NCBI RefSeq assembly: GCF_000969825.1
Contig: NZ_KQ033919.1
Span: 2,960,509 to 3,024,508 of the forward strand
Direction: 5' to 3'
DNA length: 64,000 nucleotides
DNA from: Parabacteroides gordonii MS-1 = DSM 23371
Lineage (GTDB): Bacteria; Bacteroidota; Bacteroidia; Bacteroidales; Tannerellaceae
Shown here: in pieces, positions 45,463 through 53,531 of the stretch
Layout: each line of letters starts with the position of its first letter
Position numbering within the stretch: the stretch's first letter is position 1
Translations under genes and position numbers: made by a program
The notes under the pieces: generated by a model
Told to the model about the DNA's origin: nothing
Databases searched by the model: none
Seen by the model: only the letters and a program-made list of their open reading frames with translations

Positions 45463-45670
45463 TTTTCTGCTATTATTTCAATTATAATCCCGGCAGTAGG
45501 ATTGTTCCAAAATCAAAACATCAACACGGTAATGTCAGAGTGTGAAAGTTTGCTACTCATTGATATATACTGCCTTAACTAATAACCGGTGCAAATGTCC
45601 GACTTTTTCCCCGATTTCATGTGGTCGAAAATTGAATATTGTTGTTCCAAATTTGAACAGGGGGATAGCG

Positions 45671-45706
45671 CCTGATCATTTTGCGGACGTCCGCAAAATG
45701 ATCAGG
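45671..45706. repeat. 36-bp perfect palindrome, copy 1
   Basis: A perfect dyad with arm CCTGATCATTTTGCGGAC followed by its exact complement. The core 28 bp equals the sequence inside dinD at 46351-46378. It lies between the dinD stop (45729) and the efflux operon start (45462). As RNA it would be an 18-bp hairpin with no loop bases, on either strand. Confidence 0.95.
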
Positions 45707-45728
45707 ATACTATATTGATTTCATTGCG

Positions 45729-46172
45729 TTATTTCTTTTTCTTCCTGGGGTCACTCAGCTTATTCGTCTCTTTTTTCATGCGTTTTTCCACTTTTTTAAT
45801 ATCTTCACCAGCTGGAAAATGTTCCGGAAAAATACCTCTGTTGACTAGCATGTCTCTTACAGCCAGGTTATTATCTACGTGCTCATGTTCGATGGGCGAT
45901 TGTCCGTACAAGTCTTTTTGCTGTACGTTGACAGAGGTCATTTCTGCAGCAAAATCTTTTGCTTTAATGCTGATTGTCGGTAGGAAATCGGCAAGCGGAC
46001 GACTTTCCGGTACACCTAACTTGCGTTTTAACAGCTTGGTATCTATGCGAAACAGGGCTTTGTCTCCCTTTGAACGTATAGTAGCAAAACCTTTGTTATC
46101 GATGCCTCTTTCGTATAATACACCCGAAAGAAGCTTCTCTGTTTCGGCTAGTTTGGTGCGGGCGTTGATGCG
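45729..46172 (-). pseudogene. dinD: dinD homologue, carboxyl part beyond a premature stop
   Basis: Read in the same frame as the upstream part, beyond TAA at 46173-46175, the codons give RINARTKLAETEKLLSGVLY, then IRSKGDKALFRIDTKLLKRKL, PLADFLPTISIKAKDFAAEM, and HVDNNLAVRDMLVNRGIFPE, ending in DPRKKKK. These are all conserved DinD carboxyl-domain segments with no further stop. The only lesion is the TAA where family members have a glutamate (GAA), so one base change (G to T) would explain it. A GTG or ATG restart could make a partial product, for example from the ATG before TSVNVQQKD. Confidence 0.85.
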
Positions 46173-46565
46173 TTAGTAATCCAACAAGCGTTGTTCTACA
46201 AGCTCTGCACGGCGTGTTTGTACGGCAAAGTAGTTTTGGGCAAAAGCTATTTCAGGCTTACGAGGGTCTCCATTTTGTGCAATTAGGTAACATGCATAGC
46301 GGGTAAGGAGTATGTTATCTATCTCTCTTTCAGCTCCTTTGGCAAGAGTGATCATTTTGCGGACGTCCGCAAAATGATAGACTGTATCTTCTCCTGCATT
46401 TTGGCAGGATGCTTTTGCTTTTTCTATGGCTGGCAGGAAGTTACGCCATTGGGTATATCCTAATAGGGGATATAATTCTCTTGCACTCCAACATTCAACC
46501 CCATTGTATTCACAGACAATACTTTCAAATCGAGTAAATAATTCTTTGATTTCTTCAGTTTTCAT
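46173..46565 (-). pseudogene. dinD: DNA-damage-inducible protein D homologue, amino part (nonsense mutant)
   Basis: 130 residues of a DinD/BRO-N-like protein. Visible features are the helical start [17 protein letters not shown], then [39 protein letters not shown] and [44 protein letters not shown], then TAA. In E. coli DinD is a LexA-regulated modulator of RecA; related domains are phage antirepressors. The ATG at 46565 is taken instead of the GTG at 46589 because the latter overlaps the promoter box. The second 28-bp palindrome lies within the coding region and encodes HFADVRKMI. The truncated product lacks more than half of the protein. Confidence 0.88.
46351..46378. repeat. 28-bp perfect palindrome inside dinD, copy 2
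   Basis: ATCATTTTGCGGAC plus its complement, embedded in dinD codons for HFADVRKMI. It is identical over 28 bp to the centre of copy 1. The dyad stops at both edges (G versus A flank), so only the core is shared. Confidence 0.95.
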
Positions 46566-46588
46566 AGTTACTGTTTTTATAGTTTCCA

Positions 46589-46596
46589 CAAATATA
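46589..46596 (-). promoter_or_regulatory. Promoter -7 box of dinD
   Basis: Reads TATATTTG on the minus strand, 24 bases before the ATG at 46565. The AT-rich stretch upstream has no clear -33 element. Palindrome copy 3 starts about 80 bases upstream. Confidence 0.45.
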
Positions 46597-46677
46597 TGGA
46601 TTAGTATTTAATAATAACAGGATTTATTCTATTATTATTTGTTTATATCTCCTTCTCTTTCAATGCTTGAATTAACC

Positions 46678-46711
46678 CGGATCATTTTGCTGACGTCAGC
46701 AAAATGATCCG
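46678..46711. repeat. 34-bp perfect palindrome with paired substitutions, copy 3
   Basis: The arm CGGATCATTTTGCTGAC is followed by its exact complement. Compared with copies 1 and 2, one base differs in each arm (GCGGAC to GCTGAC and GTCCGC to GTCAGC), so the change is matched and the dyad stays perfect. It sits immediately upstream of the araC-type promoter and between divergent dinD and araC. Confidence 0.95.
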
Positions 46712-46733
46712 AATCGGTTTAAGATATATTTCT

Positions 46734-46741
46734 TATCTTTG
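46734..46741 (+). promoter_or_regulatory. Promoter -7 box of the AraC-family gene
   Basis: TATCTTTG (TAnnTTTG) lies 21 bases before the ATG at 46763. The right edge of palindrome copy 3 (46711) falls where the -33 element would be, so a protein on the palindrome could block or help polymerase. Confidence 0.5.
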
Positions 46742-46762
46742 CCAACTTACAAAAGAGTATTC

Positions 46763-47674
46763 ATGGAACAATCTGTCTTACAACTCAGTATCGAGGATTT
46801 GCTGCGTTATAAATTGGTTTTTAAGTCCTATCAGGATAAGTTGATCATTGCCCGGATAAATGGTGACGGTCATGAAAATCCGGGATTTAAGGAAGGTGTA
46901 TCCATTCGGTTGGATGCCTTTTCTATTTTTCTGGTGCGTCGGGGCAAGATAGAGATTACAATTGATGATTTTACCTATTATCTGACGGATAATGTGCTGT
47001 TGGATATTATGGATATGCATGCGGTAAAGGATTTTCGTTTATCTCCGGACTTCAGAGGGTATCACCTGATTATCGAAAGGAACCTGTTTGCTGAGATCAT
47101 GCTGAATAGCCGCCGTATGCCTGCTGCTTATATCGCTTCGCGCCATAGCCGTCCGATCCAGAAATTGAAAGACGAAGAAGGGGCTTTGCTGGAAGATTGC
47201 CTGTTGCGGATTGAACGTAACATGGAACGCACCGGTCATGCCTGGCAACGGGATATTGTCCTGAACGAACTGCGTGGCTTTCTTTTGGAAATGAATGATA
47301 TCATTTACCAGGCCAACCGGGGAAAAGTAAACCCGAACCCACCCAGTAAAGACGTGCTTTTGTTCCTTTTTATCCAGCTGCTGAACAAACATTGCCGTAC
47401 GGAACATTCCGTCTCTTTTTATGCCGGCGAGTTATGTATCACTCCTGAATATCTTTCGCGTATAATGAAGAGTTTCAGCGGAAAAACTGTCAACCAATGG
47501 ATCAGTAAAGCATTGATGCGTGAAGCTGAAATCTCCCTGCGTAACCCCGACCTGACCATTCAGCAGGTGGCCGATATGCTGAACTTCTCTGACCAGTCAT
47601 CGTTCGGAAAGTTTTTTAAGAAGCATCGGGGCATTTCTCCTTTGGCTTACAAAAAGCAGTTTGTAATGGAGTAG
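46763..47674 (+). CDS. AraC-family transcriptional regulator
   Basis: A 303-residue regulator. The amino half is a cupin-like sensor (AFSIFLVRRGKIEITIDDFTYYLTDNVLLDIM). The carboxyl 100 residues are a double helix-turn-helix (FYAGELCITPEYLSRIMKSFSGKTVNQWI and LTIQQVADMLNFSDQSSFGKFFKKHRGISPLAYKKQ). The start at 46763 is chosen because the in-frame TTG at 46739 overlaps the promoter box. It lies near the RND efflux operon with only dinD between them, and the nearest clear target is that operon; this link is inferred. It converges on the DUF2149 gene, with 24 bases between the stops. Confidence 0.92.
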   Translation: MEQSVLQLSIEDLLRYKLVFKSYQDKLIIARINGDGHENPGFKEGVSIRLDAFSIFLVRRGKIEITIDDFTYYLTDNVLLDIMDMHAVKDFRLSPDFRGYHLIIERNLFAEIMLNSRRMPAAYIASRHSRPIQKLKDEEGALLEDCLLRIERNMERTGHAWQRDIVLNELRGFLLEMNDIIYQANRGKVNPNPPSKDVLLFLFIQLLNKHCRTEHSVSFYAGELCITPEYLSRIMKSFSGKTVNQWISKALMREAEISLRNPDLTIQQVADMLNFSDQSSFGKFFKKHRGISPLAYKKQFVME

Positions 47675-47698
47675 AGAAAGGATTGTCTGGTAATCCCA

Positions 47699-48025
47699 TT
47701 ATTCCGGTACGTAAATGATTTCCCCGTTTTCCAGCTCGTATGCGATCCCTACTTTGCGGCCTTTCTTGCTACTGCTTTCCTGGTTTTCGGAAGGACTGTA
47801 CCGGTGGATTGTCTCTCCTTCTTTGGTAATGATCTCCATATTCTCTTTTCCCGGATTTTTAACCAGCGAGAAATCTTCTTTCGAGAAAAGTTCCGTCATA
47901 TTGAAGCGGGTAACAAGAGCGACCATCAAAGCAACGGCAAATACCATCGCCACATCAAAAAGATTGGCAACTACACCCATCGGATCGGAGTCACCTTCCG
48001 TATGAAATAACCTATTTCGTTTCAT
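47699..48025 (-). CDS. DUF2149 family membrane protein (HmuV-like)
   Basis: A 108-residue protein with an amino-terminal HTEGDSDPMGVVANLFDVAMVFAVALMVALV, which is one membrane helix preceded by the conserved D-P-M-G-x-x-N-L-F-D motif, and a periplasmic tail rich in charged residues (GRKVGIAYELENGEIIYVPE). DUF2149 proteins are consistently paired with a MotA/TolQ/ExbB-type protein and resemble the ExbD/TolR partner in topology. The ATG at 48025 is chosen over 48058. It overlaps the end of the exbB-like gene by 14 bases, showing translational coupling. It corresponds to the last gene of the P. gingivalis hmuYRSTUV operon (known order; identity inferred). Confidence 0.85.
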   Translation of the reverse strand: MKRNRLFHTEGDSDPMGVVANLFDVAMVFAVALMVALVTRFNMTELFSKEDFSLVKNPGKENMEIITKEGETIHRYSPSENQESSSKKGRKVGIAYELENGEIIYVPE

Positions 48026-48608
48026 TCCGCAGGTTTTTATAGATATATTCCAGATCATTCATGTCGCGGGCATACCATCGCTGTTTGATTTGCAGGGTGA
48101 CGACACCGATCGCCGCAATTACCATACCGACTACCGTAGTGGCGAAAGCCACCTGCATATTGTAAGCCATCGAGGCTATATCGCCGGTCGATAAGCCCAC
48201 CAGTGCAGGCCCCATCGGGATCAGTGTTCCCATCAGCCCCAGCATCGGGCCCAGTTTGATAAAAGTCCGTGAACGTCCCAGCTCTTTTTCGGCTTCCACT
48301 TCGTAGTTCGCCAGCAGGCGTTCGCAATAAGCGGCGTTTTCCTTGTGGGTATATAACTTTTCAAGACAGCGCAACAGCGGGATATTTTTGTTTTCGGGTA
48401 ATCGGCTGTAAAGTTCTCCGGCTGTATCAGGTGTCATTTCTTCAAGTATTCCGTTTACCTGTTGCTGTAAACGGGTTTTCTGCCAGAACTCACCGAAAAA
48501 ACCGCCTACCATCAGAATGGCCCGCCCGAAGAATAGCAGCAGCAATACTACTACGGGAACCAATAACCCGTTAGATATCCAGAATAAAGCATTAGAGATT
48601 GATGTCAT
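48012..48608 (-). CDS. MotA/TolQ/ExbB proton-channel family protein (HmuU-like)
   Basis: A 198-residue inner-membrane protein with three helices: about residues 10-33 (SNGLLVPVVVLLLLFFGRAIL), then after a cytoplasmic loop about 120-145 (LGPMLGLMGTLIPMGPALVGL) and 150-180 (MQVAFATTVVGMVIAAIGVVTL). The MotA/TolQ/ExbB domain is clear. With the DUF2149 partner it probably makes a proton-driven motor that energises either the TonB receptor or the CobN-like protein of this operon. Upstream, 21 bases away, is the small membrane-protein gene. Confidence 0.9.
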   Translation of the reverse strand: MTSISNALFWISNGLLVPVVVLLLLFFGRAILMVGGFFGEFWQKTRLQQQVNGILEEMTPDTAGELYSRLPENKNIPLLRCLEKLYTHKENAAYCERLLANYEVEAEKELGRSRTFIKLGPMLGLMGTLIPMGPALVGLSTGDIASMAYNMQVAFATTVVGMVIAAIGVVTLQIKQRWYARDMNDLEYIYKNLRNETK

Positions 48609-48629
48609 ATCCTATGTCTTTTAATAAAT

Positions 48630-49184
48630 TTATGTAGCGATGATTCCCATCAATAAGATAAAGAGATTGGTGACGAACAGTAATTCCAGTCTCAGGCTTT
48701 CGTCTGCCAGATACTTCCTGAGAAACCATCCGATACCGATAATACCGATTCCCGTTGCACCGGCAAACAGCCACGCAACCGTGCGGAAGCTGATCCCGGG
48801 ATAAGCGAAGATGAGCTGTGTCAGGCTATATGCCAGAACAACGGTGATCAGCATCCCCGGATATATTTTCAGTAAACGAGTCAGCCCCCGTTTAAAGAAT
48901 GTATCGTGCCTGCGAAATCCGGCAAAGCAATCGAAGCAGAAAGCGATCATCACGGCTGATTCGAGCGTGATCATTACGGCAGCATCCTGCATTCGTTCCG
49001 GTGATGACAGGAAATCGGCTATCTGTGTCTTCGACTGTTCGGTAGCCCACGGCCAGATAGCCATTACAAAGAGGCTGCATCCCACCCCGGCGGCCAGGAT
49101 ACCGGAAAAAGAATTGTAAAACCCAATCTTCAGCAGAAAGTTCAGGGTGATAAATCCAAGCAATATGCCGATAACATATTCCAT
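48630..49184 (-). CDS. Polytopic membrane protein of the hmu-like operon (HmuT position)
   Basis: 184 residues with about five predicted membrane helices (MEYVIGILLGFITLNFLLKIGFY, GILAAGVGCSLFVMAIWPW, AAVMITLESAVMIAFCFDCF, MLITVVLAYSLTQLIFAYPG, VAWLFAGATGIGIIGIGWFL, LELLFVTNLFILLMGI). No catalytic motif is recognised. It starts four bases downstream of the chelatase gene and so is coupled to it. The position matches hmuT in the P. gingivalis operon. Its function is unknown; a passage or anchor for the tetrapyrrole product is only a guess. Confidence 0.7.
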   Translation of the reverse strand: MEYVIGILLGFITLNFLLKIGFYNSFSGILAAGVGCSLFVMAIWPWATEQSKTQIADFLSSPERMQDAAVMITLESAVMIAFCFDCFAGFRRHDTFFKRGLTRLLKIYPGMLITVVLAYSLTQLIFAYPGISFRTVAWLFAGATGIGIIGIGWFLRKYLADESLRLELLFVTNLFILLMGIIAT

Positions 49185-49187
49185 TTG

Positions 49188-52100
49188 TTATTTTTTTCTC
49201 CGCTTCAGCACAAATACCAGCATGATAAACAACAGGGTCACTATTACCGCGATCAGAATGCCATTCAGTGTCTGGCTTTCCTGCTGCGGAGCCTGCGTCA
49301 GTTGATCCTTCTTCAATACCACCTGTTGTCCGGTTTCTACTGCAACTTCCTTTATTTCAGAGATATTCCGCTGATAAATCTTTGCCTGTTGCGGCGTAAT
49401 GCGTTCGGCAATAAACTCTTTCAATTTATCATTATCGCAGACAAATCCGGTACAGGCCGGCTTGAACTCCTCGATCAGTCCGACATGGAGTTCGGAAATC
49501 TGTTGTAACTGTTCGTCTGTCGCTTTCCAGTAGCCTTTGCGGGCTGTTTCCAGCATGACGGCTGTCATTTCTTCGAGGGCGGCAGGACTTTCCTTTTTGA
49601 AGAAAGCATGAATTCCGAGTTTCTGTTCGTCGAGAACATACATTTTGTATAACTCGTCCCAAAGCTCGTTGTCGATCGTAGAGGGTTTCATTACATTCCA
49701 ACCATACGTGTTTCGGAACGTTTTGGAGAAGTTCTCCGCTGTCGTTGCGCCCCCTTTCATCTTTTCCTTGATATATTCAGGATTAAGCAGTGTCGTACGG
49801 CTTTCCACGCCGATCGCTTCCCGCAGGTTTTGCAAGCGGATATTGTGACGGTTACGATAATCGGACAGGTAAGCTTCCGGTTCTTTACCGGTCACGTTGC
49901 GCACGGATAGGTTCATTCCTCCCATAAATTCATACATGTGATCGAGACTCAGTGCGCCCCATGTATTGCTCTGCCGGGGCTGCATTACCACATCCGTATG
50001 CTGCAAAGCGATGCTGAACAAGTCTTTCACCACTTCGCCCCATTTGTCGGGATCGCCGTAGATCGCTCCCATGTTATTCAGGTAAGTAGATGCTATCTGC
50101 GATTCGTCGTCCCAGGCATCCCCTTTCTCTACCAGACTGGTGATACCTGTTCCGTAGCCGCCGTTCACGGCACCGAATATACGCATGGTGGACAGTTCGC
50201 GTGCCTCTTTGGGAGAAATACCTTTTTCTACCAACATCTTTTCAGACTCGATCGTTCCTTCGGCTACATAGTTTCCATAGGGGTCGCCTTCCGATTTGGC
50301 AGCCATCGATACGGCTTTACTCAGCATGGCCAGACGGGATGCGGCCAGGTCTCGAAGCTGTCCGGAAGTTTGTACGACGATATCGATACGCGGACGTTTC
50401 AGCTCTTCGGAAGGGATCAGGCGGAGATCCGTAACACGTCCCATTCCGTCGCGTACAGGTTCTACCCCCAGCATATACAGCGCCTGTGCGAATGTTGCTC
50501 CTTCCGTTTCGATAAATTCACCGGCCCAGAAAGTATAGCTGACCTTACGCGGCCAATCCTCATGTTTCTTGAAGTAGGTCTGTAAGGTAGCGTCTGCCAG
50601 CGCTTTTCCGTTGTCCCACGCACGGGTTCCCGGAGTCGCTTCGGCATTGATCGAATACATATTGCGTCCGGTTGGTAACGTATTGGGCGAAAGAACCACG
50701 TCACCGCCCGGACTGGGAGCGATATACCCTCCGTTGAGGGCATGCAGGAAACTCTGTAATTCCGACTCGGGCGATGTCTCCAGCAATTGCTTATAGTTGA
50801 GCACGTTTTTCAACGTACGTTCAATCTCCAGGACAGCGAAAGAGAAATCTTTTTCCTCCTGGGGTATTTCCGGCATCTCGGCTTTCTTTCCTTCTTTTTT
50901 CGCTTTTTTACGTGCTTCGATCCGTTTCTTTACCCAGTCCGGCATTTTACCTACTTTCGGCATTCCGGCCGGCATTTTCATCTCTCCGTTTTCATCCGAA
51001 CCGTTTTCGTCATTATCGGCGGAAGCCATCGCCATCATTTCGCTCATCGACATCTGGCGGGGATTGACGGCCATTTCCGTTGCCCGTGCCTTCATCAGGT
51101 CGGCCCGGGTCAGCGATGCTATTTCCTGTATCAGAAGGTCACTGCTTTTAGCCGGTGAGATCAGTATCTGTTTGATCTTTGCTTTCACCGGGGTAAGATA
51201 ATGACGGGATATATAGGCATTGTTTTCCAATTGTTCTTTGGTAATCTTTTTGTTCAGTGCATCCAGGCGTGCCAGGCTGTAGGCCAGCGGATCGGCCGAC
51301 ATGGCGATGGCTGTCGACTCAATATCCTCTTTACTATACGGTTGCCCCAATGTATAAAGGCGTCCGGTCATTTTTTCATTGGCAATCTCTTCGGCAAAGT
51401 TCTCAATGCGTTCAATTTCTTCAGCGGTATAAGGAGTCCCCGATATGCTATCCAGTTGCAGATCGCGCTGTAATCCCTTTTTCAATACCGTTGCTTTTAT
51501 CTTCAGGCCGATCTCTTTTTGCTTGTTTTCCGGTGTCTGATACCAGGCATCTATATCATTGAACAAACCGGCAAACCGGCCGCGTGTACGGCTTTCCATA
51601 AAAGGCGGCGTGATATGCGACAGCATGACGGCATGCGTACGACGTTTGGCAATGATGGCTTCACCGACATTGGCAATACTGTAATAATAGAAATGCGGCA
51701 GATTGCCAATCAGGCAATCCGGCCAGTCCCTGTTGGATAAACCGGCCTGTTTGCCGGGTGTAAATTCCAGACTTCCATGTGTGCCGAAATGAACCAGGGC
51801 ATCTGCCTTGAATTCGTTCTGAACCCAAAGGTAGGGAGCTATATAAGCATGTGGGGGAGCGACGCTTGCGCCGTGGACGATTTGGAACTCATCGTCGCCT
51901 TCTGCTGCATGCGGCTGTGGGAAGAGTACGATATTTCCGAATTGCAGGCGGGCGATAGCCAGCGAGGGCTCTCCGTTATGCCCGGCGCTCAGGTAATTGC
52001 CCGGTGCTTCTCCGTACTTATTTACCACTTCCTTATATTTATCGGGGACAAGCGTCTTTGCAGCCCATTGCTCATAGGTGGACTTGCTGACCCAGAGCGG

Positions 52101-53438
52101 GTTGCCATTCTTCATAAACTCATCCTGTGCCCCTTTGGCATAGGCTCCTAAAACGGCTCCTTGTTTTTTCAGTAATTGATTGAACGCTTCGAAGGTGTCG
52201 GGAAGCCCGTCTACGTTGTAGCCTTCGTGCTTCAACCGTTTCAACAGTTCGTATAGGGAGGGAGCCACTTCCAGTCCGGCGGCTACCAGAGAAGCCTGTC
52301 CGGCTGCTTTGAAATAGCAGATCGCAATCCGTTTTTCCTGATTGGGCTTGGTGCGCAGTTGCAGGTATTTCCTGACATTCCCAGTGAAATTATCCAACCG
52401 TTCACTTTCCGCATCAAACATATAATAGCCGTTCTGATGTTCATTCTGGGTAGAGATCACTAAGGGATCGATCCCTCCGTCTATCTCCGGCAGCACGATA
52501 CGGGCAGTCAGGTAACCGCCTGTCACTCCTTTATTCTTGTCGTCGCTCAGCCATTCTTCCCGGCTCAACATGATGGATAGCGGGCAGAAAAGCGGGATAT
52601 TGTTTTCTGTCAGCCATTGCACTGTTTTGTCGCCTCCCAGGCGTCCCATCGGCAGATAGACAACAGCGTCGGGATGAACGCTTTCCATCAGCTCCTGCCG
52701 TTTGGCTGCTGCGGCAATGGGATAGACATTGAATCCGGCATCTGTCAGGCGGACAATCAGGCTGTCTACATAGCTCCGGTTCCCTTCCAGCGGGGAAGTC
52801 ATTCCCGATATGAATGCGATGCGGGGAGCGTCTTCCTTATAAATTTTCTTTTCACGCAGGTGGTTGGTCAATTCGTCGGCAGTACGGTAAAAGACACCGT
52901 CTTCCAAGTGGAAAAAGATATCGGAAGGGATCAATACTGCTTCTTCCGGTTTTGTTTGGAATAGTTTCCGGCTGTCGAACGTATTACGGATATAATGCAG
53001 CATGTTCCGGTAGTTTACTTTGCTCCGGTTGTTGTAGTAGGTGTCCAGTTGCTGCTGTTGCAAACTGTCTACATGATGGTTAATGATGGAGCCGGACGAA
53101 AAGATGAAGGTATATACGGTTGCCCCTTTCTTCCCGGCTGCTTCAATATTTTCTGTCTGTTCTTCCGTCAGTCGCAGCCCTGGGCCGAACAGCAGGATTG
53201 CATCGTATTTCTTCAGCGAAGATGCGTCTTCCGGCTTGACCTCGCTGACTTGTATCAGGCGGCTGTCGCTTGCCATCGCTATGTTAGACACCTGGTAGGA
53301 TGGGAAGTTTACCAGTGCTATTCGGGTGGGAGAAAGCAACAGGCTATAAAAAGCATATAAGCCGAGTACCAGCAAAAGTGCCAGCCCGGCTTTCCATCCT
53401 GCGGATTTGTGTTGACGGAGGAATTGAATTACAGACAT
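49188..53438 (-). CDS. hmuS: CobN/HmuS-family large chelatase, membrane-anchored
   Basis: A 1,416-residue relative of the CobN/BchH large subunits that insert Co or Mg into tetrapyrroles. Family motifs are DALVHFGTHGSLEFTPGKQAG, NLPHFYYYSIANVGEAIIAKRR, GAVNGGYGTGITSLVEKGDAW, and QPRQSNTWGALSLDHMYEFMGGMNLSVR. Unlike cytosolic CobN it has a membrane helix at each end (about residues 13-35, GWKAGLALLLVLGLYAFYSL; and 1385-1412, GILIAVIVTLLFIMLVFVL) before a KRRKK tail, so the body faces the periplasm. In the hmu operon the homologue HmuS is reported to take iron out of haem. The ATG at 53438 is chosen over the TTG at 53456. Whether it acts on haem or a corrinoid is open, because a B12 riboswitch heads this operon. 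Confidence 0.88.
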   Translation of the reverse strand: MSVIQFLRQHKSAGWKAGLALLLVLGLYAFYSLLLSPTRIALVNFPSYQVSNIAMASDSRLIQVSEVKPEDASSLKKYDAILLFGPGLRLTEEQTENIEAAGKKGATVYTFIFSSGSIINHHVDSLQQQQLDTYYNNRSKVNYRNMLHYIRNTFDSRKLFQTKPEEAVLIPSDIFFHLEDGVFYRTADELTNHLREKKIYKEDAPRIAFISGMTSPLEGNRSYVDSLIVRLTDAGFNVYPIAAAAKRQELMESVHPDAVVYLPMGRLGGDKTVQWLTENNIPLFCPLSIMLSREEWLSDDKNKGVTGGYLTARIVLPEIDGGIDPLVISTQNEHQNGYYMFDAESERLDNFTGNVRKYLQLRTKPNQEKRIAICYFKAAGQASLVAAGLEVAPSLYELLKRLKHEGYNVDGLPDTFEAFNQLLKKQGAVLGAYAKGAQDEFMKNGNPLWVSKSTYEQWAAKTLVPDKYKEVVNKYGEAPGNYLSAGHNGEPSLAIARLQFGNIVLFPQPHAAEGDDEFQIVHGASVAPPHAYIAPYLWVQNEFKADALVHFGTHGSLEFTPGKQAGLSNRDWPDCLIGNLPHFYYYSIANVGEAIIAKRRTHAVMLSHITPPFMESRTRGRFAGLFNDIDAWYQTPENKQKEIGLKIKATVLKKGLQRDLQLDSISGTPYTAEEIERIENFAEEIANEKMTGRLYTLGQPYSKEDIESTAIAMSADPLAYSLARLDALNKKITKEQLENNAYISRHYLTPVKAKIKQILISPAKSSDLLIQEIASLTRADLMKARATEMAVNPRQMSMSEMMAMASADNDENGSDENGEMKMPAGMPKVGKMPDWVKKRIEARKKAKKEGKKAEMPEIPQEEKDFSFAVLEIERTLKNVLNYKQLLETSPESELQSFLHALNGGYIAPSPGGDVVLSPNTLPTGRNMYSINAEATPGTRAWDNGKALADATLQTYFKKHEDWPRKVSYTFWAGEFIETEGATFAQALYMLGVEPVRDGMGRVTDLRLIPSEELKRPRIDIVVQTSGQLRDLAASRLAMLSKAVSMAAKSEGDPYGNYVAEGTIESEKMLVEKGISPKEARELSTMRIFGAVNGGYGTGITSLVEKGDAWDDESQIASTYLNNMGAIYGDPDKWGEVVKDLFSIALQHTDVVMQPRQSNTWGALSLDHMYEFMGGMNLSVRNVTGKEPEAYLSDYRNRHNIRLQNLREAIGVESRTTLLNPEYIKEKMKGGATTAENFSKTFRNTYGWNVMKPSTIDNELWDELYKMYVLDEQKLGIHAFFKKESPAALEEMTAVMLETARKGYWKATDEQLQQISELHVGLIEEFKPACTGFVCDNDKLKEFIAERITPQQAKIYQRNISEIKEVAVETGQQVVLKKDQLTQAPQQESQTLNGILIAVIVTLLFIMLVFVLKRRKK

Positions 53439-53531
53439 AATGTGGAAAATTAGCAAAAGGAAGGGAGATTGGAAAGAAAAGTATATATGTGTGTCTGATG
53501 ATCCCCCCTCCTTTGCGTTGATTAACTAATG

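Noticed and set aside
45729-45941. A stand-alone 70-residue gene
   Set aside because: It is the end of the dinD frame, in phase with the segment beyond the premature stop.
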